Below the pieces are notes generated by a model, which had not been told where the DNA came from, ran no database searches, and worked only from the letters and a program-made list of their open reading frames with translations. A DNA stretch of 64,000 nt from Halobacillus ihumii. GTDB lineage: Bacteria > Bacillota > Bacilli > Bacillales > Halobacillaceae. Positions 26,159 to 34,992 of the stretch are shown here, one piece after another. The position numbers were made by a program, and so were the translations under genes. Numbering within the stretch: the stretch's first letter is position 1; every line of letters begins with the position of its first letter. Where the stretch lies: the NCBI RefSeq assembly GCF_902726645.1, contig NZ_CACVAO010000001.1, positions 3,208,764-3,272,763 of the forward strand. Reading direction: 5' to 3'.

Positions 26159-26983
26159 TTAAGAGAATGTGGTCCGGTCAGCGAGTTCTGTCATCACTAA
26201 CATAGCTTGATAAGCTTCACGGATATCTTTAGCTTTATAGGAAACAATCGTAGTCCCTGGCTCTAGTTCCGTACGGGGCATAAGATTCGCCCACTCGGCT
26301 TGGCCGTAATTGGTAAATTCAATCCGAAGTGTTGGGTGGGAAGGCGGCACAAGCGGCTGGATTTTGTCCCGGCTTTGAATGGCTTCGACCGTTTTACGCT
26401 GCAGCAGTTCCCCGGCTCTTTTTGGTGATAATGTTTTGACAGCGGAACGTGAAATGGTTTCTTTAACGGGAGCGGTAACCACGTTTGGAATAAGTTTCTC
26501 AGCTTCCTGGGCAGCCATGTCGTCTCCTGAAACCATGAGCACAGGCACACCATAATATCCTGCATAATAAGCGTTTAAGCCCAGTTCGCCAACCGCAACA
26601 TCATCAATAAAGAAGTTGCGAACACGGTTCGTCATCGAGTGTGACATCACACCTCTGTGTCCCGCCCGCGCATGATATCCTAGGAAAATAGCTCCCTCAT
26701 ACGTGTGGTCCAGCCCCTGAACCATTGAATAAGGTTTAACGTCTCCAGTAATCAGTTGTACATCAGGATGTAGTCGTTCGACTAACAGATTATTCATCTT
26801 AGAATGGCTGTCATTTACAACTATTTCTGAAGTTTCGTGGTCAAAAGCCGCTCCAGCGACATAATTCGTCTCCTCTGTCATGATGATTCGTCCTCTTTCA
26901 TAATTATGACGATTTGAGTCAACGAAAGTGGAATCCGGTAAACCTGTGATTCCTTCCATATCAACAGACATAAAAAGCTTCAT
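26159..26983 (-). CDS. M55-family D-aminopeptidase (DppA-like)
   Basis: A 274-residue zinc peptidase. The N-terminal MKLFMSVDMEGITG carries the DxE metal ligands, VVNDSHSKMNN and FLGYHARAGHRGVMSHSMT the histidine ligands, as in B. subtilis DppA. It removes N-terminal D-amino acids, such as D-Ala from wall peptides. No dpp permease is present beside it, but the neighbouring S66 peptidase suggests a shared role in cell wall peptide recycling. GGGAGC precedes the ATG. Confidence 0.88.
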   Translation of the reverse strand: MKLFMSVDMEGITGLPDSTFVDSNRHNYERGRIIMTEETNYVAGAAFDHETSEIVVNDSHSKMNNLLVERLHPDVQLITGDVKPYSMVQGLDHTYEGAIFLGYHARAGHRGVMSHSMTNRVRNFFIDDVAVGELGLNAYYAGYYGVPVLMVSGDDMAAQEAEKLIPNVVTAPVKETISRSAVKTLSPKRAGELLQRKTVEAIQSRDKIQPLVPPSHPTLRIEFTNYGQAEWANLMPRTELEPGTTIVSYKAKDIREAYQAMLVMTELADRTTFS

Positions 26984-27159
26984 ATAAATGCTCCCTTCTT
27001 AATTTCAATAATTTTCAAACAATCGTATCAGTATTTTATCAATATGACAAACTATAAGGAGGGTTTATGAGCAGGGCTGTGACATCTTCGTTTCATCTGG
27101 TCAGGTTAGGGGAATACTGTGGATTATGAAATTGTTTATAGGGTGGGAGGAATTAGACT

Positions 27160-27861
27160 TTGCTGTTTTCTGGTACTAAACTTTCCGATCTTTCAAGGAT
27201 GTCGGTTTTATTAATTATTGCAGGGTTTGCTGCAGTCGGAAGTGCTGCTTTCCTATTTCTTGAAATAGCTGAGGATGTTGTCGAAAAAGAGAAGTTTGCC
27301 ATTGATCAGGCGGCTACGAACATTGTCAACACGATTAGTTCTGAACAGCTTTCCATGATTGTGGGCTGGATTACTGATATAGGGTCTGTTACATTGATTA
27401 CTATTTTATCAATCCTTTTGGCGGTGTACCTATTGTTTTTCTCATCATTTAGTGCATGGGTCACGGTTTACTTTGGTGTGAATATGATTGGGATCAGTTT
27501 ATTGACCAAAGGTTTGAAGCTGTTGTTTGAAAGGCAGCGTCCCGATATTCTTGCACAATATGATGGTACAGGTTTTAGCTTCCCAAGCGGGCACACAACG
27601 GGGGCCGTAACCTTTTATGGGTTTGTCATCTATCTTGTGGTAATCAGTTCATTAGATAAAAGATGGAAATGGCCGATTAACGTGGCGTTGACGATCGCAA
27701 TTTTGCTGGTTGCTCTCAGTCGTGTGTACTTGGGGGTGCACTTCTTTACAGATATTATTGCAGGTCTTTTGCTGGGGCTTTCATGGTTAGCCATTTGCAT
27801 TGGCGCATTGGAGCTGACAATTTGGAGGCAGCGAAGGCGGCAAAGGAAATCGGTAAGTTAA
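27160..27861 (+). CDS. PAP2-family membrane phosphatase
   Basis: A 233-residue protein with about six membrane segments and the three PAP2 signatures: KLLFERQRPD (about 120-129), FPSGHTTGA (about 143-151) and SRVYLGVHFFTDI (about 191-203). It dephosphorylates lipid phosphates at the outer membrane face; members act on undecaprenyl pyrophosphate or phosphatidylglycerophosphate. Starts with TTG at 27160 after GGTGGGAGG. The exact lipid is unknown. Confidence 0.85.
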   Translation: MLFSGTKLSDLSRMSVLLIIAGFAAVGSAAFLFLEIAEDVVEKEKFAIDQAATNIVNTISSEQLSMIVGWITDIGSVTLITILSILLAVYLLFFSSFSAWVTVYFGVNMIGISLLTKGLKLLFERQRPDILAQYDGTGFSFPSGHTTGAVTFYGFVIYLVVISSLDKRWKWPINVALTIAILLVALSRVYLGVHFFTDIIAGLLLGLSWLAICIGALELTIWRQRRRQRKSVS

Positions 27862-27912
27862 ACAGAGCTGTTAATCGGGTATCACAGTAAGAAGAAGGAG
27901 TTGATCAGAAGC

Positions 27913-28074
27913 ATGTTATATATTTTAGCAATTCTACTTCCACCTGTAGCGGTACTATTTACGGGGAAACCGTTAAAAGCGTTATTAAATTTACTCTTAA
28001 CGATAATCTTTTATGTACCAGGTGCTGTACACGCAGCTGTGGTCGTTAAAGGACATTACGATAGTAAAAAATGA
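27913..28074 (+). CDS. YqaE/Pmp3-family small membrane peptide, 53 aa
   Basis: A short gene: ATG 27913, TGA 28072-28074, AAGAAGGAG upstream. The product starts MLYILAILLPPVAVLFTGKP and has a second segment, LLNLLLTIIFYVPGAVHAAV, ending in a basic tail. Two hydrophobic helices with a PP in the first and the PGxxHA motif are diagnostic of the UPF0057/Pmp3 family, which affects membrane potential and salt or cold tolerance. It lies 51 bases after the PAP2 gene and may be co-transcribed. Confidence 0.85.
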   Translation: MLYILAILLPPVAVLFTGKPLKALLNLLLTIIFYVPGAVHAAVVVKGHYDSKK

Positions 28075-28078
28075 TATT

Positions 28079-28118
28079 AAAATGGAGCTCACATCATCAG
28101 GTGCGAGCTCCATTTTTT
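28079..28118. terminator. Bidirectional terminator between yqaE-like gene and queE
   Basis: ATGGAGCTC and GAGCTCCAT form a stem followed by TTTTTT; the queE stop lies at its right edge on the other strand. Confidence 0.85.
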
Positions 28119-28845
28119 ATACGCCGCGTTTGTTACCCCAAAGCAAGGCATGTACTTGCGGCAGCACACGCACATGGTTAAGAGTCGTCGAGGCAACGAC
28201 TTGATCGATCAGCCATTCATATTTTGTTAAAAGATCTGAGGCCAAACGAGCAGGTTCAGTTTCCTGCAAATCATCATTCCCAACTTGAAGGAAGAAGGGG
28301 ATAGCAGGATACCGTTGATGGACTTGCTCGGCGTACTTAAGATCTTCCTCGTTAAAAATAACCACTTTAAGGCTTGTGTGCACCAGTCGATCGTTTGATT
28401 CCAACCGCTGTAAAATATCATCTAACACATTCCAGTTCGTTTCCATGTGCGAGCTTGGCGGTTTGGGCGAGATCGTCAAATCGTCAATGGTAAGGAACCA
28501 ATCCTGCCAGCGGCTGCCCTGGGTTTCCAGTGCAACTTCTATATTCATCTCATGAAGCGGCTCAATCAATTCATGGAGATTTTTTAGGAGAGCAGGGTTA
28601 CCCCCGGATATCGTTACATGGTCAAATTGGTCACCGCCTGTTGCTTTGAGCTGCTGTACAATCTCCTCAGCAGTAAGACGTTGTACTTCTTCTTTGGCAC
28701 TGCCATCCCATGTGAATGCTGAGTCACACCAGGAACAGCTATAGTCACATCCAGCTGTTCGCACAAACATGGTTTTTCTTCCAACGACCATCCCTTCTCC
28801 TTGGATGGTAGGTCCGAAGATTTCTAAGACGGGGAATTTATTCAT
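28117..28845 (-). CDS. queE: 7-carboxy-7-deazaguanine synthase QueE
   Basis: A 242-residue radical SAM enzyme converting 6-carboxytetrahydropterin to 7-carboxy-7-deazaguanine in queuosine/preQ1 synthesis. FGPTIQGEGMVVGRKTMFVR is the QueE hallmark; the cluster motif CDYSCSWC follows near residue 34, then VTISGGNPAL. Overlaps queD by 8 bases in the order queC-queD-queE. The operon has a preQ1 riboswitch at its head. queF is not in this window. Confidence 0.95.
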   Translation of the reverse strand: MNKFPVLEIFGPTIQGEGMVVGRKTMFVRTAGCDYSCSWCDSAFTWDGSAKEEVQRLTAEEIVQQLKATGGDQFDHVTISGGNPALLKNLHELIEPLHEMNIEVALETQGSRWQDWFLTIDDLTISPKPPSSHMETNWNVLDDILQRLESNDRLVHTSLKVVIFNEEDLKYAEQVHQRYPAIPFFLQVGNDDLQETEPARLASDLLTKYEWLIDQVVASTTLNHVRVLPQVHALLWGNKRGV

Positions 28846-29311
28846 GATTCATCCACTCCCGTCTCACTTCGGCATAGCTTGTTGGCGTTTCATAAAGCTG
28901 CACAAATTCCACGCGTAGGTCATTCCGTTCATCTTGCAAGGCGCGGCCCATTTTCTCATAAATCCAAACGACCATATTTTCTGCTGTAGTATTCATCTGC
29001 GGCAGTGTATCATTTAAATAACGGTGGTCGAGGTGAACTTCAATTTGCTCTTTCCAGATCGTTCTAATGTCCCCAAAGTCCATGACAATCCCAATCTCAT
29101 CCACGTATCCACTAATGCCAAAAATAACTTTATACGTATGACCGTGAAGGTTTTTACACTTTCCTTCATAACAATGCAAATGGTGAGCTGCATCGAAGGT
29201 AAACTCTTTGCTGACGAGGACACGTTTGCTATGATATTTCAGTTCGTGACGCTTAATATCTTCATCGATTTTCTGCAAGTTTTCCACGATGGTAAATCCG
29301 TACTGCTGCAT
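28838..29311 (-). CDS. queD: 6-carboxy-5,6,7,8-tetrahydropterin synthase QueD
   Basis: A 157-residue T-fold enzyme. Zinc ligands and active site are in FDAAHHLHCYEGKCKNLHGH, with the catalytic cysteine preceding NLHGH; HLDHRYLND and PTAENM-like TTAENMVVWIYE are conserved. Converts dihydroneopterin triphosphate to 6-carboxytetrahydropterin. It has an N-terminal extension of about 30 residues compared with E. coli QueD, as in Bacillus. Abuts queC. Confidence 0.95.
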   Translation of the reverse strand: MQQYGFTIVENLQKIDEDIKRHELKYHSKRVLVSKEFTFDAAHHLHCYEGKCKNLHGHTYKVIFGISGYVDEIGIVMDFGDIRTIWKEQIEVHLDHRYLNDTLPQMNTTAENMVVWIYEKMGRALQDERNDLRVEFVQLYETPTSYAEVRREWMNHE

Positions 29312-29976
29312 TAGCTGCTCACCTCTTCGCGTTGCTTGCGGTAAGTGTCGAGACCGTTTTGTCTAAGTTTACATGCCGGGCATTCCCCGCAGCCGTCTCC
29401 GCGAACTCCGTTATAACAAGTTAACGTTTTTTCTCTTACATAAGAAAATGCTCCGAGCTGATCAGCAAGCTCCCACGTCTGTGCTTTGTCGAGCCACATT
29501 AGTGGTGTATGAACGACGAACTGATCATCCATAGATAAATTCAATGTAACGTTTAGTGATTTGATAAAAACATCCCGGCAATCAGGGTAGCCGCTAAAAT
29601 CGGTTTCGCACACACCAGTAATGACATGCTTTGCTCCAATTTGTTTTGCCAAAATAGCCGCGAACGATAAGAACAATAAATTACGTCCTGGAACGAATGT
29701 CGATGGCAATTCGCCGTCTTCACCATCTTTTACTTCGATGTCATCCCTCGTTAAAGCGTTAGGTGCCAACTGACTTAACAAGGACATATCGAGCACATGA
29801 TGTTTCACTTTCAAATCTGTGGCGATTTCCTTAGCTACTTCAATTTCCTGATTATGCCGCTGGTTATAATCAAAGGTCACCACTTCAACTTCATCATACT
29901 TTTCAAGAGCCCAGAAAAAACAGGTTGTACTGTCCTGGCCTCCGCTAAACACAACAACAGCTTTATTTTTATCCAT
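29311..29976 (-). CDS. queC: 7-cyano-7-deazaguanine (preQ0) synthase QueC
   Basis: A 221-residue ATP-dependent enzyme. The PP-loop [13 protein letters not shown] is at residues 6-18, the zinc-binding C-terminus [19 protein letters not shown] near the end. The start is ATG 29976, preceded by GGAAGGGGAT; a further upstream extension lacks support. First gene of queCDE, downstream of the preQ1 leader, and therefore repressed when preQ1 is plentiful. Confidence 0.95.
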   Translation of the reverse strand: MDKNKAVVVFSGGQDSTTCFFWALEKYDEVEVVTFDYNQRHNQEIEVAKEIATDLKVKHHVLDMSLLSQLAPNALTRDDIEVKDGEDGELPSTFVPGRNLLFLSFAAILAKQIGAKHVITGVCETDFSGYPDCRDVFIKSLNVTLNLSMDDQFVVHTPLMWLDKAQTWELADQLGAFSYVREKTLTCYNGVRGDGCGECPACKLRQNGLDTYRKQREEVSS

Positions 29977-30096
29977 AAAAAAATCCCCTTCCAAGAAAAG
30001 CATAAGCACCTCGCAGACGCGATCCAATATCGGAAGTGTCTGCAGCTTCAGCTAGACAATTTTTGAAAAGGAGAATTCTACTAAACCCAAAAAACA

Positions 30097-30128
30097 TAAA
30101 AAAACCGTACCTAAGGGAGGTACAGTTC
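30097..30128 (-). terminator. Regulated terminator of the preQ1 leader
   Basis: On the minus strand AACTGTACCT pairs with AGGTACGGTT, followed by seven to eight T. It lies directly after the aptamer, as in transcription-attenuating preQ1-I switches. Confidence 0.85.
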
Positions 30129-30133
30129 CATCC

Positions 30134-30167
30134 TTAGTTTTTTATAGAGGGTGTAGCTAGAACCTCT
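30134..30167 (-). promoter_or_regulatory. preQ1-I riboswitch aptamer
   Basis: The minus strand reads AGAGGTTCTAGCTACACCCT then CTATAAAAAACTAA, the compact class I preQ1 aptamer: hairpin P1, C-rich loop, then the A-rich tail that forms the H-type pseudoknot. It controls queCDE. About 120 bases of leader lie between the terminator and queC. Confidence 0.95.
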
Positions 30168-30329
30168 CCTGTCTATAACAGAATTATTATTAAAATGTGC
30201 GGAATTATTATAACATATATCGTTCTTATAGCATAGCATCTGTCTGGTTGAAGCGGTTCAGGGGGCATGTTCGATGGATAGATTACATATTCATGCTATA
30301 GTGCTTGTTTTATGAAGGTAGGTGTGTAG

Positions 30330-30836
30330 ATGAAAAAGCTGCTTATTCTATGTGTGGTTCTATGTTTAGCTGGCTGTTCTTATGAGATCAGTCTTAAAGG
30401 GTTAAAAGAAACTTATCCAAAGGCTGTTAAGGAGACAATAGAGGAGCTTTCTATGAGTGTTCAGAAAAAATTGATGATACCTCAGGAGCTGCCGTTTAAT
30501 CCTAATTATGTACGTTTCAGTTATGCAAAAGAGAATAGTTTAAATAAGATAGAAAAAGTAAGTAGAACAGAATTTCTGTTTTCAGCTGCTCAAGTTAATT
30601 TCCATATTGTTCATCGGCTCAATCCAGAGCAAGATCTAAATGAAACTGCAGGAAGAACAATTAAGATTAAAGGGAGAGAAACGGCTGTGAAACATGATAA
30701 TAGCCAAATTAAACAGCTGGAATGGGAAGAGGAGGATGGATCGACCATAACTCTTAGTATGATCATTTCCAGGGAGGCAGAGGGAAAGTACACACTTTCT
30801 GACTTAGTAGATGCTGCAAAGTCGATGTATGAATAG
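30330..30836 (+). CDS. Putative lipoprotein, 168 aa
   Basis: Starts MKKLLILCVVLCLAGCSYEI with a clear lipobox (LAGC), so it is exported, lipidated and anchored outside the membrane. The mature part is hydrophilic with no recognised domain. Monocistronic; convergent with the CBO0543-type pair. Confidence 0.75.
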   Translation: MKKLLILCVVLCLAGCSYEISLKGLKETYPKAVKETIEELSMSVQKKLMIPQELPFNPNYVRFSYAKENSLNKIEKVSRTEFLFSAAQVNFHIVHRLNPEQDLNETAGRTIKIKGRETAVKHDNSQIKQLEWEEEDGSTITLSMIISREAEGKYTLSDLVDAAKSMYE

Positions 30837-30861
30837 TACGTATCCCTCTGCCCTGAAAAAT

Positions 30862-31371
30862 TTATGGCTCTCGACTTGTTTCTAAAACATTTTGCCTCGA
30901 CTTTATCCATTCATAAATAAAGACAGTCGCCGTCTGCGATACAATAAACACTGGGAAAGAATAAAGTAGTTCATAACCATTTTTAAAGTTAACAATATTC
31001 ACAAGTGTAAGCACCCATTGTATTCCAACACCTAGAAGAGCCCAGGCAACCACATACCAAATGACCACTTTTTGATTTATGTGAAGAGATTCATAAAAGT
31101 AAACAAAAAAATAGCCGAAAGGAGCAAATGAGAGGTAGTACAGCATATCGTTCACTCCGTATTGGTGTGAATCATTCAATTTGTAGAAATCAATCAATCC
31201 ACCGCCAATGGTAAAGTCAAAAAATATACCGATTGTCAGCCCCCATAATAGAAAGAATCCCGTAACATCGCGAGTGAACTTTTTTGGAAGTAAAAAAAAG
31301 ACCGCGTAGAGAATTCCATTCATGATTAAAATAAATAGTTCGTTGTGATCAAAAGTTTCCCATATGATCAT
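30862..31371 (-). CDS. CBO0543-family membrane protein
   Basis: A 169-residue protein with five predicted membrane segments. The LLPKKFTRDVTGFFLLWGLT region and the aromatic ELLYSFPVFIVSQTATVFIY segment fit the CBO0543 family of Firmicutes membrane proteins of unknown function. Its start overlaps the stop of the upstream paralogue by four bases (ATGA), so they form a coupled pair. Confidence 0.7.
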   Translation of the reverse strand: MIIWETFDHNELFILIMNGILYAVFFLLPKKFTRDVTGFFLLWGLTIGIFFDFTIGGGLIDFYKLNDSHQYGVNDMLYYLSFAPFGYFFVYFYESLHINQKVVIWYVVAWALLGVGIQWVLTLVNIVNFKNGYELLYSFPVFIVSQTATVFIYEWIKSRQNVLETSREP

Positions 31372-31841
31372 GAGTAATCCACCTCACCATAAGAAACTTT
31401 GCGATAGAAATAGTGGGCGTAGTAAGCAATAAAGTGGAGCACAGCAAAATACAGGATATCATAGCCGATGTTCCATTTAACATAACTTGTCATATCAAAT
31501 AAGAGGGATAATCCAGTAAAGAGAGCCAATGTTATGATGGAGGCCATCATAACCAATATGGATTGTTTTTGTGATGCTGATTGGTGAACCCAGTTCAATT
31601 GCATAATGAGAAGTACTGGAGTAATGACACTTCTATAAAGTAAAAAGCTCGTATAAAGCATTGGGTCTTTAGTAATTTTGATAAACTTCAATCCTTCATA
31701 AATAATCCAGGTCCAATTAATATTAATCAGAAGAATGAGTAAGATGACAAATAAATTCTCGATGAGCGTTAATTTTTTTGGCATGACAAAAAATATAGCT
31801 GCCAGCAGCCAAGCTGCAAAGAAAAACACTGCAAAAGCCAT
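31368..31841 (-). CDS. CBO0543-like membrane protein, first of pair
   Basis: A 157-residue protein with four to five membrane segments and a similar layout to the following gene, including FFVMPKKLTLIENLFVILLI near the N-terminus. Function unknown. GAGGGGAA precedes the ATG at 31841. Confidence 0.65.
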   Translation of the reverse strand: MAFAVFFFAAWLLAAIFFVMPKKLTLIENLFVILLILLININWTWIIYEGLKFIKITKDPMLYTSFLLYRSVITPVLLIMQLNWVHQSASQKQSILVMMASIITLALFTGLSLLFDMTSYVKWNIGYDILYFAVLHFIAYYAHYFYRKVSYGEVDYS

Positions 31842-31976
31842 AAATTCCCCTCCGTTTCCGTTTTCCTATTCTTTGTTCGCAGGTGAAAAATATACAAACA
31901 TTGAATGACTGCGCTTATTTACAAATTTTAGAACCAAAGTGGTATAGACAAATATACATATAGTTGATAAGCTAAT

Positions 31977-31990
31977 TGAAAGCGATTTCA
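31977..31990 (+). promoter_or_regulatory. Catabolite-responsive element (cre)
   Basis: TGAAAGCGATTTCA is a full match to the CcpA-binding consensus TGNNANCGNTNNCA. It lies 40 bases upstream of the GH84 gene remnant and indicates former glucose repression. Confidence 0.8.
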
Positions 31991-32029
31991 CACCTGAGAA
32001 CCGGCATCTTTTAAAATCTAAAAAGGTGG

Positions 32030-32662
32030 GTGGTAGGTTTGTTAGCGAAAAGAAAGCGATTGTTTTTCAGTATGTTCGCTCTGCTCATCACGTCATTTGT
32101 GATGGTGAGCTACGTACATGCGGCAGAAAACAAAGAAGATGATGAAATTGGGATTAATCCCAAACCGCAGGAAGTGAAAAAGCTGGGTGATGGTTTCCCT
32201 CTGACCCCTGTTGTAGGATTGGTTGTCGGGGAGAATACTGATGAAGCAGCTGTCCGTGAAGTGAAACAAGCTTTAAAAGAAGCGGATGTAAAACGAATTG
32301 TTCAGAAGACAGCTAATGAATCAGCGCCAAATACTCCTGTTACGATATGGATCGGGGGACCTTCTGAAAACTCAGCGACAGTTGAAGTGCTTGAGAATTC
32401 AGAAGTGGATGGTCCTAGAGAAATGCAGGATGAAGGCTATGTCATAGTGTCTCAGAATAAGGATAAGAAGCAAATTGTTCTTGCTGGAAAGGACAAGGCC
32501 GGAACGTTTTACGCGGCCCAGACGTTTGAACAGATCATAAAAGAGAGACAAGGACGGGATTGGATTCCAGCAGTAGAAATTCGTGATTGGCCTGACATGG
32601 ATATCCGTGGTTCGATTGAAGGATTTTACGGGATATCGGCAGAACGCCCTTTATTTCAATGA
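32030..32662 (+). pseudogene. N-terminal part of a GH84 beta-N-acetylglucosaminidase
   Basis: A secreted protein start (membrane-spanning signal LFFSMFALLITSFVMVSYVHAAE) followed by the N-terminal non-catalytic domain (NPKPQEVKKLGDGFPLTPVV to TFYAAQTFEQIIKE) and the first residues of the catalytic domain, IRGSIEGFYG, the GH84 (hyaluronidase/O-GlcNAcase-like) entry motif. The frame then runs into TnpB-element sequence and stops at 32662. The catalytic domain of roughly 300 residues is missing; the downstream remainder begins near 34131. TTG/GTG candidates compete for the start; GGTGGG lies before 32030. Confidence 0.8.
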
Positions 32663-32759
32663 GGGGATGGATGCCGAGGGTCTGTCTTTTAAAAAAACAG
32701 AAAATTAAGCCTACTAATCAGAACGTATGTTTGGTATAATGAGTATGGGAGGTGAAAAC

Positions 32760-33873
32760 ATGGCCACCAAAACGATTCTCGTAAAGCTAAAGCATGTAAC
32801 GAAGAAAAAACATAAACAGTTCATGGATGAACAGGCTGTCTATGCCTCATGCGTGAATCATTGTGTGGAACGCCTCCTAAACGGCGAAAAGCTTTCGTCT
32901 AAAGATATATCCTTTCCTTTAAAATCAGCCATTAAGAACGAAGGCATCCGTCGAGCGAGGAAAGCTGTTTCCGATTTTAAGAAAGGCTTAGCGAAAACAA
33001 TTCCTGTATTCCAAAATTCCCTTACCATCAAGATTAATTAACCAAAATTGGAACACTGTCGATCAAAACGGAAGGTGGTATATCGCCTTCACAAGCAACC
33101 AAGGTAAAAAGGCTCTTCCTGTGGTCGAAACAAAAGATGTTCAAAGCTATTTTCCATTTCTAACAAGTCACACTCGAGAGTTCCGAGGAACCCTAGAATT
33201 ATTTCGTAAAGGAAGACGATGGTATGTCGCCATTCCCATCCAAGTAAGTTCTGACTTGGGTCTAGGAAACACCTATCCATCCAAGAAACCATTAACGGAT
33301 TACACATCTATCGGTGTTGATCTAGGGTTGAGACACCTTGTGGTTCTCTCTGAACCGACAAGTGGCAAACGGCAATTCTTTTCAGGCAAAGAAGTCGGTT
33401 ATAAACGACGTCACTTTCGTTCCCTTCGTCGTTCGTTAGGAAAGAAAAAGGCACAGCGTGCTATAGAACACGTAGGTCAAAAAGAAAGCCGTTGGATGAA
33501 AGACTACAACCGAAAATTAGCCCAAGATATTGTGACGTTTGCTCAGCAATTCGAGAAACCCATGATTAAGCTCGAACAACTGGACAATATCCGAAAGACT
33601 TGTCGCAGCATGAAACGGGCAGATAAAACGATTCATTCATGGGCGTTTTATCAGTTGAAGCAATGCATCAAAGAACGAGCAGCTACATTCAACATTCCTG
33701 TGGTGGATATTGACCCGCATAAAACAAGCCAAACCTGCTTCGCATGTAAGCATGCGGAGCGATCCAATCGAAAGCGTGAGGTATTCCACTGTAAGAAATG
33801 CGGTCATAAAGCTCATGCCGATCTCAATGCCAGTCAAAACATCGCAACAAGCACGAACTTGGCGGCGTCCTAA
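32760..33873 (+). pseudogene. tnpB: TnpB RNA-guided nuclease gene, frameshifted
   Basis: The first frame (ATG 32760 after GGGAGGTG) ends LTIKIN at TAA 33039-33041; the rest continues one frame over with NQNWNTVDQNGRWYIAF to 33873. Dropping one T in the AATTAA at 33036-33041 restores the gene. The RuvC residues are intact: aspartate in SIGVDLGLRHL, glutamate in IKLEQLDNIRK and aspartate in HADLNASQN. The zinc ribbon is CFAC...CKKC. Only the one-base insertion disables it. Confidence 0.85.
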
Positions 33874-33879
33874 AGAACA

Positions 33880-34130
33880 GTCGAGAGATGGTCTTGAGGG
33901 TAGTCCAAGTGCCCACTAGGTATAATCCTAGTTCCAACATGCAAGCCTGTTTTTCTTCGCATGGGGAGTCCCGAGTGGCACGGGATATAGCGGTCATGTT
34001 GGAAGGCGGGCCAGAAATGGAACAACACGGAGGCTGTCGCGAGATTCCCTCCCCGCCGTAGTGAGCCGTTACCGCCTCTCTAGGAGAGGTCTTCACAGGA
34101 AGCTCGGTCCTTCAGTGCCGAGAGGATGTC
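33880..34130 (+). ncRNA. Probable omega RNA (reRNA) and right end of the TnpB element
   Basis: About 250 bases after tnpB with no gene, GC-rich and full of complementary segments (for example CCCTCCCCGCCG-rich and CTCTAGGAGAG stems), ending at GTGCCGAGAGGATGTCAC. In this family the guide RNA overlaps the tnpB 3' end and finishes at the element end. The guide would then match the sequence from 34131 onward, the GH84 remnant. Inferred from position; no structure model was run. Confidence 0.5.
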
Positions 34131-34933
34131 ACACTATTGCTGATTATACTTGGAATTCCTATGCTTACAATCCAGAGGAGTCATGGGAACGCAGTATTCA
34201 GTCATTTGGCGGTGATGCGGCCAATGCACTGAGAACTTTTGCAGAAAACTCTTATTCCTCACGTATTAGTGATAAAGAATCGTTAACGCTAAGCCCGTTA
34301 ATTGAAGAATTTTGGGCGGCTTACGAATCAGCAGATGCTGAACAAGCGGCAGAAAACTTGACTGCTGAATTTGAAAATATACAAACGGTACTGGAGAGAT
34401 TGCGAGAGAATATGGATAATAAAAGATTTCTGGACGAGGTAGATCCATACCTTGTGAAACTAAAATTATCCGGGCAAGCTGGTGTCACCGCTGTACAGCT
34501 ATTAATGGCAGAGAAAGCCGGAAATTCCAGTGATGCTGAGCAGTATAGAGAGATGCTTATGGCTTAAGTCAACGAGCTTGAAGAAATTCCGCAGCAGGTT
34601 GGTAAGTTTGTGATTAAACCATTCCTGTTTCAGGCGATTTATGGAGAATATGTACTGTCCAGACCCCTTGATGGTGTCAACAAATTTCGGGGGGCAGGGG
34701 AGCTCATTCAGTACACTCCTGAGCATGGTGACACGACAGGCACTAACATTTACGGGTATGAGGTGACAGTAGTAGAAGGCAAGGTCGTTAAAAGAGGCGG
34801 CAACAATTCGTCTATCCCTAACAATGGCTATGTGCTGAGTATTCATGGCAGTGATTGGTTAATGGAGAATGCTTTAATGGGGGCAGAGGTCGACATTAAA
34901 GACGGGCGTGTACTCATTACGATCCCTAAATGA
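34131..34933 (+). pseudogene. C-terminal part of the GH84 glycosidase, with an internal stop
   Basis: Protein homology resumes with TIADYTWNSYAYNPEESWE, the helical region that follows the GH84 catalytic domain. The same frame is interrupted by TAA at 34565-34567 and continues with VNELEEIPQQVGKFVIKPFL to TGA 34931-34933. The catalytic acid residues are absent from both remnants, so the gene is dead and has picked up a further mutation since. Confidence 0.8.
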
Positions 34934-34943
34934 TCAAATACAG

Positions 34944-34982
34944 AAAAACCCTCATGACCTGAACGGTTATGAGGGTTTTTTT
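34944..34982. terminator. Bidirectional terminator
   Basis: AAAACCCTCAT and ATGAGGGTTTT form a stem followed by T; it lies between the GH84 remnant and the convergent peroxiredoxin gene. Confidence 0.85.
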
Positions 34983-34992
34983 CGATGTCGAT

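Larger units (their letters stand above)
32663..34130 (+). mobile_element. IS200/IS605-type TnpB-only element (IS1341-like), decayed
   Basis: A foreign segment between the two GH84 remnants. It carries tnpB but no TnpA transposase. The right end (about 33880-34130) has the long structured region and the terminal GCCGAGAGGATGTCAC-type sequence usual for these elements. Boundaries are estimated from where the GH84 homology stops and resumes; the left edge is uncertain by tens of bases. No target duplication is expected for this family. Confidence 0.75.

Noticed and set aside
29970..30096. A short leader peptide (about 42 codons) between the preQ1 terminator and queC
   Set aside because: The frame begins in the terminator T run without a ribosome binding site and overlaps the queC start; no conserved peptide features.
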